The position numbers were made by a program, and so were the translations under genes. A model generated the notes under the pieces. The model did not search any database. It saw nothing but the letters and a program-made list of their open reading frames with translations, and was not told where the DNA came from. A stretch of DNA of 64,000 bases from Luteimonas sp. J29 (GTDB taxonomy: Bacteria; Pseudomonadota; Gammaproteobacteria; Xanthomonadales; Xanthomonadaceae): the NCBI RefSeq assembly GCF_000472505.1, contig NZ_AWZR01000013.1, forward strand, positions 50,266 to 114,265. Direction: 5' to 3'. Shown here piece after piece: positions 36,102-44,187 of this stretch. Within the stretch, counting starts at the first letter, position 1; each line of letters begins with the position of its first letter.

Positions 36102-39032
36102 TCAGAACCGGAAGTTCACCCCCAGCGTGATGTAGCGGCCGATGGCGTCGTAGAACGTCGGGAACGTGTTGCCGCTGTTCTGCGACGTCGAGCCGGTGTC
36201 CGCGCCAATGATGGGCGGCTTCCGGTCGGTGAGGTTGCCGACCGTCAGGCTGATGTCGGCGTTGAATGGCGCCCTGTACGTCACCGCGAAGTCGAAGTAG
36301 TTGGTCGACGGGATGTGCCTGAAGTCCTCGAGGATCTCCTCGGCGATCGGCTCGTAGTCGATCGCGTCCAGGTGCCGCCAGATCAGCGACAGGCCGACGT
36401 CGTGGACGGTCCAGGTCGTGCGCAGCGCGGACTTGAGCTTGTGGCTCGGGGTGCAGCTCTTGCTGTAGTAGCCCAGGCAGTCGCGCATTTCCGAGGTGGG
36501 CGTGGCCTGGAAGTCGTCGCTGAGATAGCGGGTGAGGTCGAGGCCGAAGTCGAGCGAGCCCAGGGCACCCGGCAGCGGCGTGGTGTAACGGATGCCCAGG
36601 TCGACGCCGTCGCGTTCGATCCTGCCGAGGTTGGAGGTGAGCAGGGCGATGCCGCGTGCCTCGGAACCGTTGAAGGTGCCGTTAGCCGGCGAGCGCCCGA
36701 TCAGCGCGCAGTCCTCGTTGAACTCCATGCCGGGGTTGCGGTCGCGCGAATAGCAGCCCTCGATGACGTCGGCCACGCTCTTGGAGGAGACTGCGTCCTC
36801 GATCTCGATCTTCCAGTAGTCAAGGGTCAACGCGAAGTCGTTGGATGGCGTCCACACCAGGCCGACGGTCTGTGTATCGGCGAGCTCCGGCGCGAGCGCG
36901 GGATTGCCGCCGATCAGGACGTTGACCTGTCCTGAAGAAGGCTCGTCGACGCCGCCGATGAAGGGCAGTGGTACGCCGGTCATGCGGCACAGGTTGGACA
37001 ATGTTCCCGGCGTATTGGCTTCGGCCAGGTTGATGGCGCTGCCTGCGCAGGGGTCGGTGCTGAGGTTGTCCAGCGCGGTCAGCTGCGGCGTGAACAGCTC
37101 GGCGACATTGGGCGCGCGGGTGGCACGCTGGAACATGCCGCGCAGGCGCAGGCTGTTGACCGGCGACCAGTCGAGGCCGTACTTCCAGCTGCCGTAATCG
37201 CTGCCTGTCCCGGCCCCGGTCTTGAAGTCTGTCCGGCGATAGCCCAGTTCCATGGACAGCTTCTCGGCGCCGGTCTTGCCGCTGACCAGGGGGACGATGG
37301 CTTCGACGAAGCCTTCGATCAGCCTGAAATCACCGTCGGTGTCGGGCGAAGGTGCGCCCGTGCCCATGACCTCGCCGAGGATCTGCGAGGCGGCATCCGA
37401 CCGGGTGTAAGCCAGCATCTTGCGGTACTCGGTGCCGGCAGCGATGCCGATGGGATAGTCGGACCAGGGGCTCTTGAACCCTCCGAGGTCGCCGGACAGG
37501 GTGAAGGCGACGTTGTTTTGTTCCACGTCCTGGGTCAGGTACGCGTTGAGGTTGATGAAGTCCACCATCTCGGGCGTGATCGATCCCTCGAAACCCCAGA
37601 CATTGAGCGGCACACAGCCGTTGCTCGGATCGACGCATTCGGTGGTGCTCAGTGCGTTGAGGGCCTGGCGCACCTTCGACAGCGAACCCCAGTTGACGCG
37701 CGTCTGCAGCTGGCTGGATTCGCCGTGCGACCAGAACGCGTCGTAGCGCCAGCTGTCGCCGATGTCTCCGCGCACGCCAACCGTGGTCTGGAAGGTCCTG
37801 GTGTTGAAATCGTTGATGCGCGGTCCGAACTCCTCGATCCGGCGGAAGATGCTCATCGGAACCAGGGTGGTACCGCCGGGGCCGGACACGCAATCGGCGG
37901 CCGCGATGCCACGGACCTCGCAGACCTGCTGCCGCATCGCCTCCGGCATGTAGGGATTGCCGATCGGGACATCGATGACCTCGCCGAAAATGCCCGAGGC
38001 GGCGACGTTGGAATCGACGCGCGAACGGGTGTAGCTCAGGTCGGCGTACACCTCGGCACTGTCGTTGAGCTGGAAGCGGCCCAGTGCGGTCGCCTGATAG
38101 CGATCGAGGCCGGTCTGGTAGTAGTTGGCGGGGTTGTAGTTATATAGGCTGAAGGTGGGCACCAGTCCGCCGGTCTCGGGATCGATCTGGCGACCGCTGA
38201 TGCTGGGGATGTTGGCAGGATCGACGCTGGCGACCGAGAAGCGCGCCGGGATCGCAGTGCCGGAGCCGCCCGGCTCGCCGGTCGTCGAGCTGAGTGCGTA
38301 CACGCTCCAGGGACGGTCGCCCTGAAGCACCGGGTCCACCTTCGATTGGCTCAGGCTCAGGACCACGTTGCCACGTCCATCGGCGCTGTTGGCACCGATA
38401 GTCAGTTCCATGCGCTGGCGCGCGCCGTCGCCGTACTTGGACTGGCCGTAGGAGGTCGAGAACTCCATGCCCTCGAAGTCCCGGCGCAGCATGAAATTGA
38501 CCACGCCCGCGACCGCGTCCGCGCCGTAGACGACGGAAGCGCCGCCGGTCAGGATGTCGACGCTCTGCAGCAGGGACAGCGGGATCGTGTTGGTGTCGAC
38601 GATGCTGCCCAGGTTGTAGGGCACCGGCCGGCGACCGTCCACGAGCACGAGGGTGCGGTTGGCGTTGCCCGCACGGTTGAGTCCGCGCAGGTCGATCGTG
38701 GCCGCGCCGGCGGTACCGTTGTTCATGCCCGGGCCCATGCTGGGCGTCATCGCGGGCACGTTCCTGACGAACTCCTCGACAGCGACGGGTTGGGTCAGCG
38801 TGAATTCGTCGCGGTCGACCGACATGACGGGGCTGCTCGACGTGACGCCGGGGACGGCGATGCGACTGCCGGTGACGGTGACGGCGTCGAGGCTGGTTGG
38901 CGTGGGCTGCGCGGAAGACTCCTCGCTGGCGTCCTGCGCGTTCGCGCTGCCGGCCAGGGTCGCGCCGGCGAGACCGGCGACCAGCGCGGTCACGATAGCG
39001 TCGCGCAGTCGGTGGGTTCTTGGGATCATCAT
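36102..39032 (-). CDS. TonB-dependent outer-membrane receptor
   Basis: A 975-976-aa TonB-dependent receptor. The signal peptide ends near GSANA-QD. A TonB-box-like segment (SLDAVTVTGSRI) is followed by the plug domain (about 60-175; VEEFVRNVPAMTP, LVLVDGRRPVPY, VDILTGGASVVYGADAVAGV) and a 22-strand barrel. It ends in the aromatic residue F (YITLGVNFRF), as barrel proteins do for BAM recognition. This large class without a linked transporter is abundant in xanthomonads and takes up glycans, peptides or siderophores; the ligand is not evident. GGAG precedes two adjacent ATGs (39032, 39029); the second is better spaced. A dyad operator sits about 70 bp upstream. Confidence 0.93.
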   Translation of the reverse strand: MMIPRTHRLRDAIVTALVAGLAGATLAGSANAQDASEESSAQPTPTSLDAVTVTGSRIAVPGVTSSSPVMSVDRDEFTLTQPVAVEEFVRNVPAMTPSMGPGMNNGTAGAATIDLRGLNRAGNANRTLVLVDGRRPVPYNLGSIVDTNTIPLSLLQSVDILTGGASVVYGADAVAGVVNFMLRRDFEGMEFSTSYGQSKYGDGARQRMELTIGANSADGRGNVVLSLSQSKVDPVLQGDRPWSVYALSSTTGEPGGSGTAIPARFSVASVDPANIPSISGRQIDPETGGLVPTFSLYNYNPANYYQTGLDRYQATALGRFQLNDSAEVYADLSYTRSRVDSNVAASGIFGEVIDVPIGNPYMPEAMRQQVCEVRGIAAADCVSGPGGTTLVPMSIFRRIEEFGPRINDFNTRTFQTTVGVRGDIGDSWRYDAFWSHGESSQLQTRVNWGSLSKVRQALNALSTTECVDPSNGCVPLNVWGFEGSITPEMVDFINLNAYLTQDVEQNNVAFTLSGDLGGFKSPWSDYPIGIAAGTEYRKMLAYTRSDAASQILGEVMGTGAPSPDTDGDFRLIEGFVEAIVPLVSGKTGAEKLSMELGYRRTDFKTGAGTGSDYGSWKYGLDWSPVNSLRLRGMFQRATRAPNVAELFTPQLTALDNLSTDPCAGSAINLAEANTPGTLSNLCRMTGVPLPFIGGVDEPSSGQVNVLIGGNPALAPELADTQTVGLVWTPSNDFALTLDYWKIEIEDAVSSKSVADVIEGCYSRDRNPGMEFNEDCALIGRSPANGTFNGSEARGIALLTSNLGRIERDGVDLGIRYTTPLPGALGSLDFGLDLTRYLSDDFQATPTSEMRDCLGYYSKSCTPSHKLKSALRTTWTVHDVGLSLIWRHLDAIDYEPIAEEILEDFRHIPSTNYFDFAVTYRAPFNADISLTVGNLTDRKPPIIGADTGSTSQNSGNTFPTFYDAIGRYITLGVNFRF

Positions 39033-39097
39033 CCTCTCCAGACGGGTTCGCTTGCTCGGGAAGGCACCAGCCGGCGGCGTTGCGTCGCACCGGCAGC

Positions 39098-39119
39098 ACG
39101 GTTCGAATTTACGAACCGT
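39098..39119. promoter_or_regulatory. 8-bp inverted repeat operator candidate upstream of the TonB receptor
   Basis: ACGGTTCG (39098-39105), spacer AATTTA, CGAACCGT (39112-39119): a perfect dyad of 22 bp. It lies between the receptor gene (minus) and the DUF1223 gene (plus), about 66 bp upstream of the receptor start. The AT-only spacer reads TAAATT on the minus strand and could act as a -10. The layout fits a dimeric repressor (LacI/TetR/GntR type). Confidence 0.55.
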
Positions 39120-39296
39120 TAACCCCGATGGATGCGCAGCAGGCGACCCGGTGGATGTGCAGAAGTCGTGGTTGCCGCGTCACCAGGAATGGCCACGCTC
39201 AGGGTCATCGACGTGCGCGGCCATGCACATGGGCCGCCATGCCTGGCGGCTACGATCCGCGATCGAGACACTCCGTCGGGTCGAGAGGACATCCGC

Positions 39297-40088
39297 ATGC
39301 TTCGCGCAGCGCTTCCGGCGATGATCCTGCTTGTTCTGTCGCCGGCGATGGCCGACGCGGCCGTCTGCCGGGTCGAGAGCGGGGAACGGGTCGTGCCGCT
39401 GGTCGAGCTCTACACGTCGGAAGGATGCAGCGACTGTCCGGCGGCCGACGCGTGGCTTGCGGAAGCGGCGCGCCGCGAAGGCGATGCGGCGCACTTCCTG
39501 GCGTTCCACGTCGACTACTGGGATTCCATCGGGTGGCCCGACAGGTTCGCGGACAGCCTGTACACGCAAAGACAGAACCTGCGCGTGTCAAGGACCGGAT
39601 CGAGGGTCGTCTACACGCCGCAGGTGATGATCGGGGATGCGACCCGGGTGCGGTGGCGTGGCGGGCGGTCGGCGGGCGGCGAGGCCGTCCAGCTGCTGGA
39701 GAAGCTGCGCGCACGGCGGGCCCCGGTCCGCATGCGCATGACCAGCGACCAGGACGCAGGCGCGGTGCGGGTGACGCTGGAGCTCGAGGGTGCGGATGCT
39801 TCCATCGGGGAAGCCTGGGCCTGGGTGGCGGCCTACGAGGACGGGCTGGCCAGCACCATCCTGGCAGGCGAGAACAAGGGGAGGCAGTTGCGCCATGACC
39901 GCGTCGTGCGCGCGATGGAAGGTCCGTGGAAGTTCACCGGGGACGCGCTGACGGTCAGGACGCGGCTGGTCCTGCCGGCGGACCTGGAGCCGCGGCAGGC
40001 GGGCATCGTCGCCTTCGTCGAGTCGCCGTCGACCGGCGCGCTGCTGCAGTCGCTCGGGACGCCAATGACCGCCTGTGGCGGCGAATGA
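39297..40088 (+). CDS. DUF1223 secreted thioredoxin-like protein
   Basis: A 263-aa protein with a signal peptide (MLRAALPAMILLVLSPAMAD) and a DUF1223 domain. VELYTSEGCSDCPAADAWLA has a CSDC redox pair in a thioredoxin-like fold. HVDYWDSIGWPDRFA and VVYTPQVMIGD are the other family blocks. ATG at 39297 follows GAGAGGAC, a good SD. DUF1223 proteins are thought to be periplasmic thiol proteins of unknown function. It is divergent from the TonB receptor and ends 73 bp before a convergent membrane-protein gene. Confidence 0.88.
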   Translation: MLRAALPAMILLVLSPAMADAAVCRVESGERVVPLVELYTSEGCSDCPAADAWLAEAARREGDAAHFLAFHVDYWDSIGWPDRFADSLYTQRQNLRVSRTGSRVVYTPQVMIGDATRVRWRGGRSAGGEAVQLLEKLRARRAPVRMRMTSDQDAGAVRVTLELEGADASIGEAWAWVAAYEDGLASTILAGENKGRQLRHDRVVRAMEGPWKFTGDALTVRTRLVLPADLEPRQAGIVAFVESPSTGALLQSLGTPMTACGGE

Positions 40089-40161
40089 GGGGCCGGCGCG
40101 GTTCGCCGTGGTGCTGCTGTCTCCTCCCCGCTGCTCCCGGTTGCGACATGGGCCGGCGGCG

Positions 40162-40650
40162 TCAGGGCGCCGCGGCCATGGCGCAGCGCAGGTTCGTTGC
40201 GCGGTGCGCGAACCACGCGATGGTCGTGCCGACCAGGAACATGTGCGCGGCGAGGTGCGAAGCGACCATCCATGCGGGCATCGGTGCGGCGGGACCGGCC
40301 GCGGACAGCGGCACGACCACGTGGTTCATCGCGACGTAGAGCACGACGCCGTAAAGCGGCCCGTACGCGAAGGGCCGCCTGGCGAGCGCCGGCAGCCTGC
40401 GCGCGGCGCACCAGTACGCGGCGGCCATGCAGGTCGCGATGGCGTAGTGCGAAACCAGTCCCAGCAGCGCCGTGTGCATCCCGCCGGCGATGACTGCCTC
40501 GCGTCCCACCCAACCGGACGCGATGCTGTGCAGGATGCGGATGGGGGCGACCCCCTTCGCGCCCCACAGCGTGCAGATGTAGACGAGGTCCAGGGTTCCG
40601 GCGACGAGCCCGCCGGCCAGGATCGGGCGATGGGAAGAAGGCATGTGCAT
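40162..40650 (-). CDS. small four-helix membrane protein, paralogue of the next gene
   Basis: A 162-aa protein with four predicted transmembrane helices. The N-terminal helix (AGGLVAGTLDLVYICTLWGA) leads to GVAPIRILHSIASGWVG. It ends with PAWMVASHLAAHMFLVGTTI. Aligning by eye with the gene at 40766-41317 shows common LAxTLDL, GVxPxRxL, YGxxxY and WMxAxxLAxMFLxG positions, so the pair arose by duplication. Function unknown; the family may be small periplasmic/membrane proteins often near regulators. It lies 115 nt downstream of its paralogue on the same strand. Confidence 0.7.
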   Translation of the reverse strand: MHMPSSHRPILAGGLVAGTLDLVYICTLWGAKGVAPIRILHSIASGWVGREAVIAGGMHTALLGLVSHYAIATCMAAAYWCAARRLPALARRPFAYGPLYGVVLYVAMNHVVVPLSAAGPAAPMPAWMVASHLAAHMFLVGTTIAWFAHRATNLRCAMAAAP

Positions 40651-40765
40651 GGTTGCAGCGTGCGTCCGATGGCCTGGCGCATTGGAAAACGGCACGCGGA
40701 AGGCCGGCCAGAGCCTTCCGCGGCGCAGTGGATGGAGCCAATGCGATGCCCGGGGCGATGCCGGA

Positions 40766-41317
40766 TCAGCAGCCCGGCTTCGCCGCGTGCAGGCGAAGAA
40801 GCGCCGCGGCGCCTCGTCGCGGTCCCTGTGGCGAGCCGGCGGGAACCCGCGCGAACAGGGCACAGGGAACGCCGATCAGGAACATGTAGGCGAGCATGCA
40901 CGCAGCCATCCAGGCCTGCGGGCCGAACAACGGGCGGCCCACGAGCGCAGGCAGGATCGCGCCGAACAGCAGGAGGTACATCGCCAGCCCATAGGCGGCG
41001 CCGCATGCGACGGCGTGGCGCAGGAGCACGGGGAACCCGCGCGAAAGTCCACGGTAGAGGGCGGCGAGCACGCACATCAACGCGGCATAGAACACGACGC
41101 CGAACGCGGCCGACGCCATGCCCATCCCGTAGGCGCGCGCGCCAATTGCCCACTCGGCGACGGCCTGCAGCACGCGCACGGGTGGCACGCCCTCGGCGGC
41201 CCACCAGGCGACGGCGAGGGTCAGGTCCAGGGTCGCTGCAAGCAGGCCGCAGGCGACGGCGGGGTGGAGGCCGGGCTGGCGCATGGGTGCGAAGGAACCT
41301 GTTGCGGTTGTCTGCAT
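40766..41317 (-). CDS. small four-helix membrane protein, facing a MocR regulator
   Basis: A 183-aa paralogue of the preceding gene with the same four-helix plan (VACGLLAATLDLTLAVAWWA, GVPPVRVLQAVAEWAIG, YGLAMYLLLFGAILPALVG, AACMLAYMFLIGVPCALFA). It ends in a longer basic tail. ATG at 41317 is preferred over an ATG-less extension to 41377, which would enter the intergenic repeats. It is divergent from the MocR-type gene across 113 bp carrying repeated GCCAAT elements, so it is the probable target of that regulator. Confidence 0.7.
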   Translation of the reverse strand: MQTTATGSFAPMRQPGLHPAVACGLLAATLDLTLAVAWWAAEGVPPVRVLQAVAEWAIGARAYGMGMASAAFGVVFYAALMCVLAALYRGLSRGFPVLLRHAVACGAAYGLAMYLLLFGAILPALVGRPLFGPQAWMAACMLAYMFLIGVPCALFARVPAGSPQGPRRGAAALLRLHAAKPGC

Positions 41318-41339
41318 GTTCGTGGATTCGTCGTGGGGG

Positions 41340-41409
41340 ATTGGCCCCATCAGGCCGCAGCCAATTGGTACTATCAAGGGCCAATCGCGCGTAATCGAAT
41401 GGTGCCAAT
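41340..41409. promoter_or_regulatory. repeated ATTGGC/GCCAAT elements between mocR-like gene and membrane gene
   Basis: GCCAAT occurs as direct repeats at 41360-41365, 41380-41385 and 41404-41409, and inverted (ATTGGC) at 41340-41345. TACTAT at 41369-41374 could be the -10 for the MocR gene. MocR/PdxR regulators bind direct repeats in such divergent regions, so these are candidate operator sites. Confidence 0.5.
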
Positions 41410-41430
41410 TCCACCCGCAGGGGACACGCG

Positions 41431-42879
41431 ATGATTCTCGATGGGCACGGGCCGCTGCACGCGCAGCTCACGCGCGCGTTGAGGGCCGGCATCCTGCAGG
41501 GCAGGTTCGCGGCCGGCACCCGCCTGCCGCCGACCCGCTGGTTCGCCGAGGAGCTCGGGGTCTCGCGCAACACGGTCCTGGCCGCGTACGAGCAGTTGCG
41601 CGCGGAGGGCTTCATCGAGGGACGGGTGGGATCGGGCAGCTATGTCGCACGGCAGCGGTTCGCATCCGCCGACGTGCGTGCCCCGCAGCCGGAGACGGTC
41701 GCCGCGCAATCGCGCTACGCGGCGCGTGCCCGCGCGGTGTACGACCCGGACGGAATGCCCGGGCGCGCGGTGGCGGGGATCCGCTACTCGTTCCAGTACG
41801 GCGTACCGCTGACCAATCCGCTGCTGACCACGGCGTGGGCGCGCGCGTTGTCGCACGCGGTCGGCTACACGCGGCCCGATTATCCCGGGGTGCGGGGGCT
41901 GCCGGAGCTGCGCGCCGCGGTCTGCGACTACCTGGCCCGCCGCCGCGGGATCCACGCCGATCCCGACGACGTGCTTGTGGTCGCGGGTACGCAGCAGGCG
42001 CTTTCGCTGACCATGCGGGTGCTGCTCGACCCCGGTGAGGCGGCCGCGATCGAGGATCCGCACTACTTCGCGATCCGGATGGGGCTGGAGATCCACGGCG
42101 CGCGGGTCCGCACGGTGCCGGTCGACGCCGAGGGCCTGTGCGTGGACCTGCTGCCCGAACCGGCCCCGAGGCTGGTCTGCGTCACGCCATCGCACCAGTT
42201 CCCCAGCGGCGCGGTGATGTCGCTCGCCCGACGCATGGAGCTGCTGGACTATGCCGCGCGCCACGGCAGCTGGATCTTCGAGGACGACTACGACGGCGAG
42301 TTCCGCTACGACAGTAGGCCGCTGGCGGCGCTGCGTTCCCTCGACCGGCAGGGCAGGGTGGTCTACGTCGGGACCTTCTCGAAGGCGATCTTCCCCGCGC
42401 TGCGCATGGGATACCTGCTGATGCCGCCGGCCCTGCGTCATGATTTCCTGGCCGCGAAATGGGCCGAGGACTTCGGCTCGCCTGCGATCGAGCAGGTGGC
42501 GCTGGCCAATTTCATGCGCGACGGCGGTTTCGAGCGCCACCTGCGGCGCAGCGCACGCACCCTGAAGGAGCGGCGCGCGACCCTGATCGCGGGGTTGCGT
42601 GCCTGCAGCCGCGGGCGCCTGGAGATCGCCGATGCGCACGCGGGCATGCACCTGGTGGTCTGGCTGCGGGACCGCTCCCGCGCCGACGGCGATGCGTTGA
42701 TCGAGCTGGCCCGTTCGCGCGGACTCGGCCTGTACCCGATCGCGCCCTACTATGCCGACCCGCCGGACCGCGCCGGCCTGCTGATGGGCTACTGCGGCCT
42801 GTCCGTGCGCGAGATCCGCGAGGCCATGTGGCTCTTCGCCGGCTGCCTGGACGAGCTGTTCCCGACGCCCTCAGCGTGA
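41431..42879 (+). CDS. MocR-type transcriptional regulator (GntR HTH plus aminotransferase fold)
   Basis: A 482-aa fusion regulator. The N-terminal GntR winged helix (about 1-75) has GPLHAQLTRALRAGILQGRF and GVSRNTVLAAYEQLRAEGFI. The fold-type I aminotransferase domain (about 115-480) has WIFEDDYDGEF and the PLP-lysine motif YVGTFSKAIFPALRMGYL, so PLP binding is expected. MocR proteins sense PLP or amines and control vitamin B6, GABA or taurine genes. Here the divergent genes are two membrane proteins, so it may be a new regulon type. Its 3' end overlaps a convergent gene by 9 nt. Confidence 0.92.
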   Translation: MILDGHGPLHAQLTRALRAGILQGRFAAGTRLPPTRWFAEELGVSRNTVLAAYEQLRAEGFIEGRVGSGSYVARQRFASADVRAPQPETVAAQSRYAARARAVYDPDGMPGRAVAGIRYSFQYGVPLTNPLLTTAWARALSHAVGYTRPDYPGVRGLPELRAAVCDYLARRRGIHADPDDVLVVAGTQQALSLTMRVLLDPGEAAAIEDPHYFAIRMGLEIHGARVRTVPVDAEGLCVDLLPEPAPRLVCVTPSHQFPSGAVMSLARRMELLDYAARHGSWIFEDDYDGEFRYDSRPLAALRSLDRQGRVVYVGTFSKAIFPALRMGYLLMPPALRHDFLAAKWAEDFGSPAIEQVALANFMRDGGFERHLRRSARTLKERRATLIAGLRACSRGRLEIADAHAGMHLVVWLRDRSRADGDALIELARSRGLGLYPIAPYYADPPDRAGLLMGYCGLSVREIREAMWLFAGCLDELFPTPSA

Positions 42880-43284
42880 GGCGAGCATGGCGGCCAGCAG
42901 CCCGGCGGCGAACCAGGCCAGGTCCCAGGCGGAGGTGCCCAGGCGCACCAGCAGCCAGCCGAATTCCGTGCCCATGCGCAACAGTGATTCCCAGGGCATG
43001 AGCCCGAGCGGCCCGCCGATCCATGCGGCGGCGATGCCCCAGCACGCGAGGAGGATGGTGATCGTGGTGGCGAGCACGGCCGCCGCCGCGCGCCCTGCGC
43101 CGGGCGGGACCCGCGCCATGCGCAGCACCAGCGCCATGTCCAGCCCGGCGACCACGGCCATGCCGCTGCAGCCGCGGCCCGTCCAGGCGGCCAGCAGCAC
43201 CCAGGCGGCGGCGAATCCCAGGCAGGACAGCGCGAGCAGCGGGAAGGCGAGCCGGGCGGAGCGGGCGGGGGACGAAGCGGTCAT
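42871..43284 (-). CDS. hypothetical membrane protein
   Basis: A 137-aa protein with four hydrophobic segments (LAFPLLALSCLGFAAAWVLL, MAVVAGLDMALVL, VLATTITILLACWGIAAAWI and WDLAWFAAGLLAAMLAS). No family recognised. ATG at 43284; an upstream frame to 43383 would overlap the sufT leader. It runs opposite to sufT with 97 bp between starts, and its end overlaps the 3' end of the MocR gene by 9 nt. Confidence 0.65.
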   Translation of the reverse strand: MTASSPARSARLAFPLLALSCLGFAAAWVLLAAWTGRGCSGMAVVAGLDMALVLRMARVPPGAGRAAAAVLATTITILLACWGIAAAWIGGPLGLMPWESLLRMGTEFGWLLVRLGTSAWDLAWFAAGLLAAMLASR

Positions 43285-43381
43285 GCGCGACGGCGAAACG
43301 GTCAGGTGCGGCAGGATACCCGTTCGGCGCCGGTACAATGGCGGCCCTTGAGCGGCGCGACGCCGCCTCCATCTCAACCCC

Positions 43382-43933
43382 ATGTATTCACGCAGCAGCG
43401 AACCGGTGCGCTTCGAGCGCGATTGCGAGGCCGTCCTCGTCCCGCAGGGCGAATCGGTGACCCTGCCCGCAGGCAGCGTCGGCTACATCACCCAGGCGCT
43501 GGGCGGCAGCTGGACCGTGTTCGTCGAGGGCAACCTGTTCCGGATCGCCGGCAAGGACGGCGACGCGATCGGCAAGGAGCCGCCGGAGCCGCTGACCCTG
43601 CCCGACGGCGCCGACGACGCCGCGGTCGAGCAGCTGGTGTGGAAGCAGCTGCGCACCTGCTTCGATCCCGAGATCCCGATCAACGTGGTGGACCTGGGCC
43701 TGATCTACGAGGCCTCGCTGCGCCCGCTCGGCGAGGGCAAGCGCGCGGTCGACGTGAAGATGACCCTGACCGCCCCGGGCTGCGGCATGGGCGAGATCCT
43801 GGTCGACGACGTGCGCAACAAGCTGGAGCTGATCCCGACGGTCGTCGAGGCCGACGTCGAACTGGTGTTCGACCCGCCGTGGAACCAGACCATGATGTCC
43901 GAGGCCGCGCGCCTCGAAACGGGCATGCTGTAG
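43382..43933 (+). CDS. sufT: iron-sulfur cluster assembly protein SufT
   Basis: A 183-aa protein with the N-terminal extension typical of SufT (SEPVRFERDCEAVLVPQGES) and a C-terminal MIP18/PaaD-like DUF59 domain (about 75-180). The latter contains FDPEIPINVVDLGLIYEASL, TLTAPGCGMGEILVDDVRNK and VFDPPWNQTMMSEAARLETG. The Cys in GCGMGE is the conserved one of the family. SufT proteins aid maturation of Fe-S proteins. No suf operon is adjacent, as is common in xanthomonads. TACAAT, about 43333-43338, is a likely -10. Confidence 0.93.
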   Translation: MYSRSSEPVRFERDCEAVLVPQGESVTLPAGSVGYITQALGGSWTVFVEGNLFRIAGKDGDAIGKEPPEPLTLPDGADDAAVEQLVWKQLRTCFDPEIPINVVDLGLIYEASLRPLGEGKRAVDVKMTLTAPGCGMGEILVDDVRNKLELIPTVVEADVELVFDPPWNQTMMSEAARLETGML

Positions 43934-44187
43934 GGCAGCAGACAGCGGAAGACAATCCGGATTCGTGAAAGGAATCACGATTTCACGTGCAACCAATCGC
44001 CGCGCGCCCGTTGCGGCCTGATTTTCCCGTCGTGTAGCGTCGATTCGCGAACCGCGCTGTCAGTTCGCGTTCACGTCGAATGACGCGAGACACAGGGATG
44101 TTCCACGCGACAAGACGCCCTCCTGTCCCGTGCCGGCCGGCCCTCCCGCCGCCCAGGCGGCATTTCCTTTTCCAGGGTAGGTATCCG
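43934..44187 (+). other. intergenic region sufT to subtilase, probable promoter and leader
   Basis: No gene seen in 254 bp. TTGCGG (44011-44016) and TAGCGT (44035-44040), 18 bp apart, are a plausible promoter. TCGTGA/TCACGA (43963-43968 with 43975-43980) is a small hairpin after sufT. GCCGC/GCGGC (44148-44152 with 44157-44161) followed by ATTTCCTTTT looks like a weak attenuator 26 nt before the protease ATG. Confidence 0.4.
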
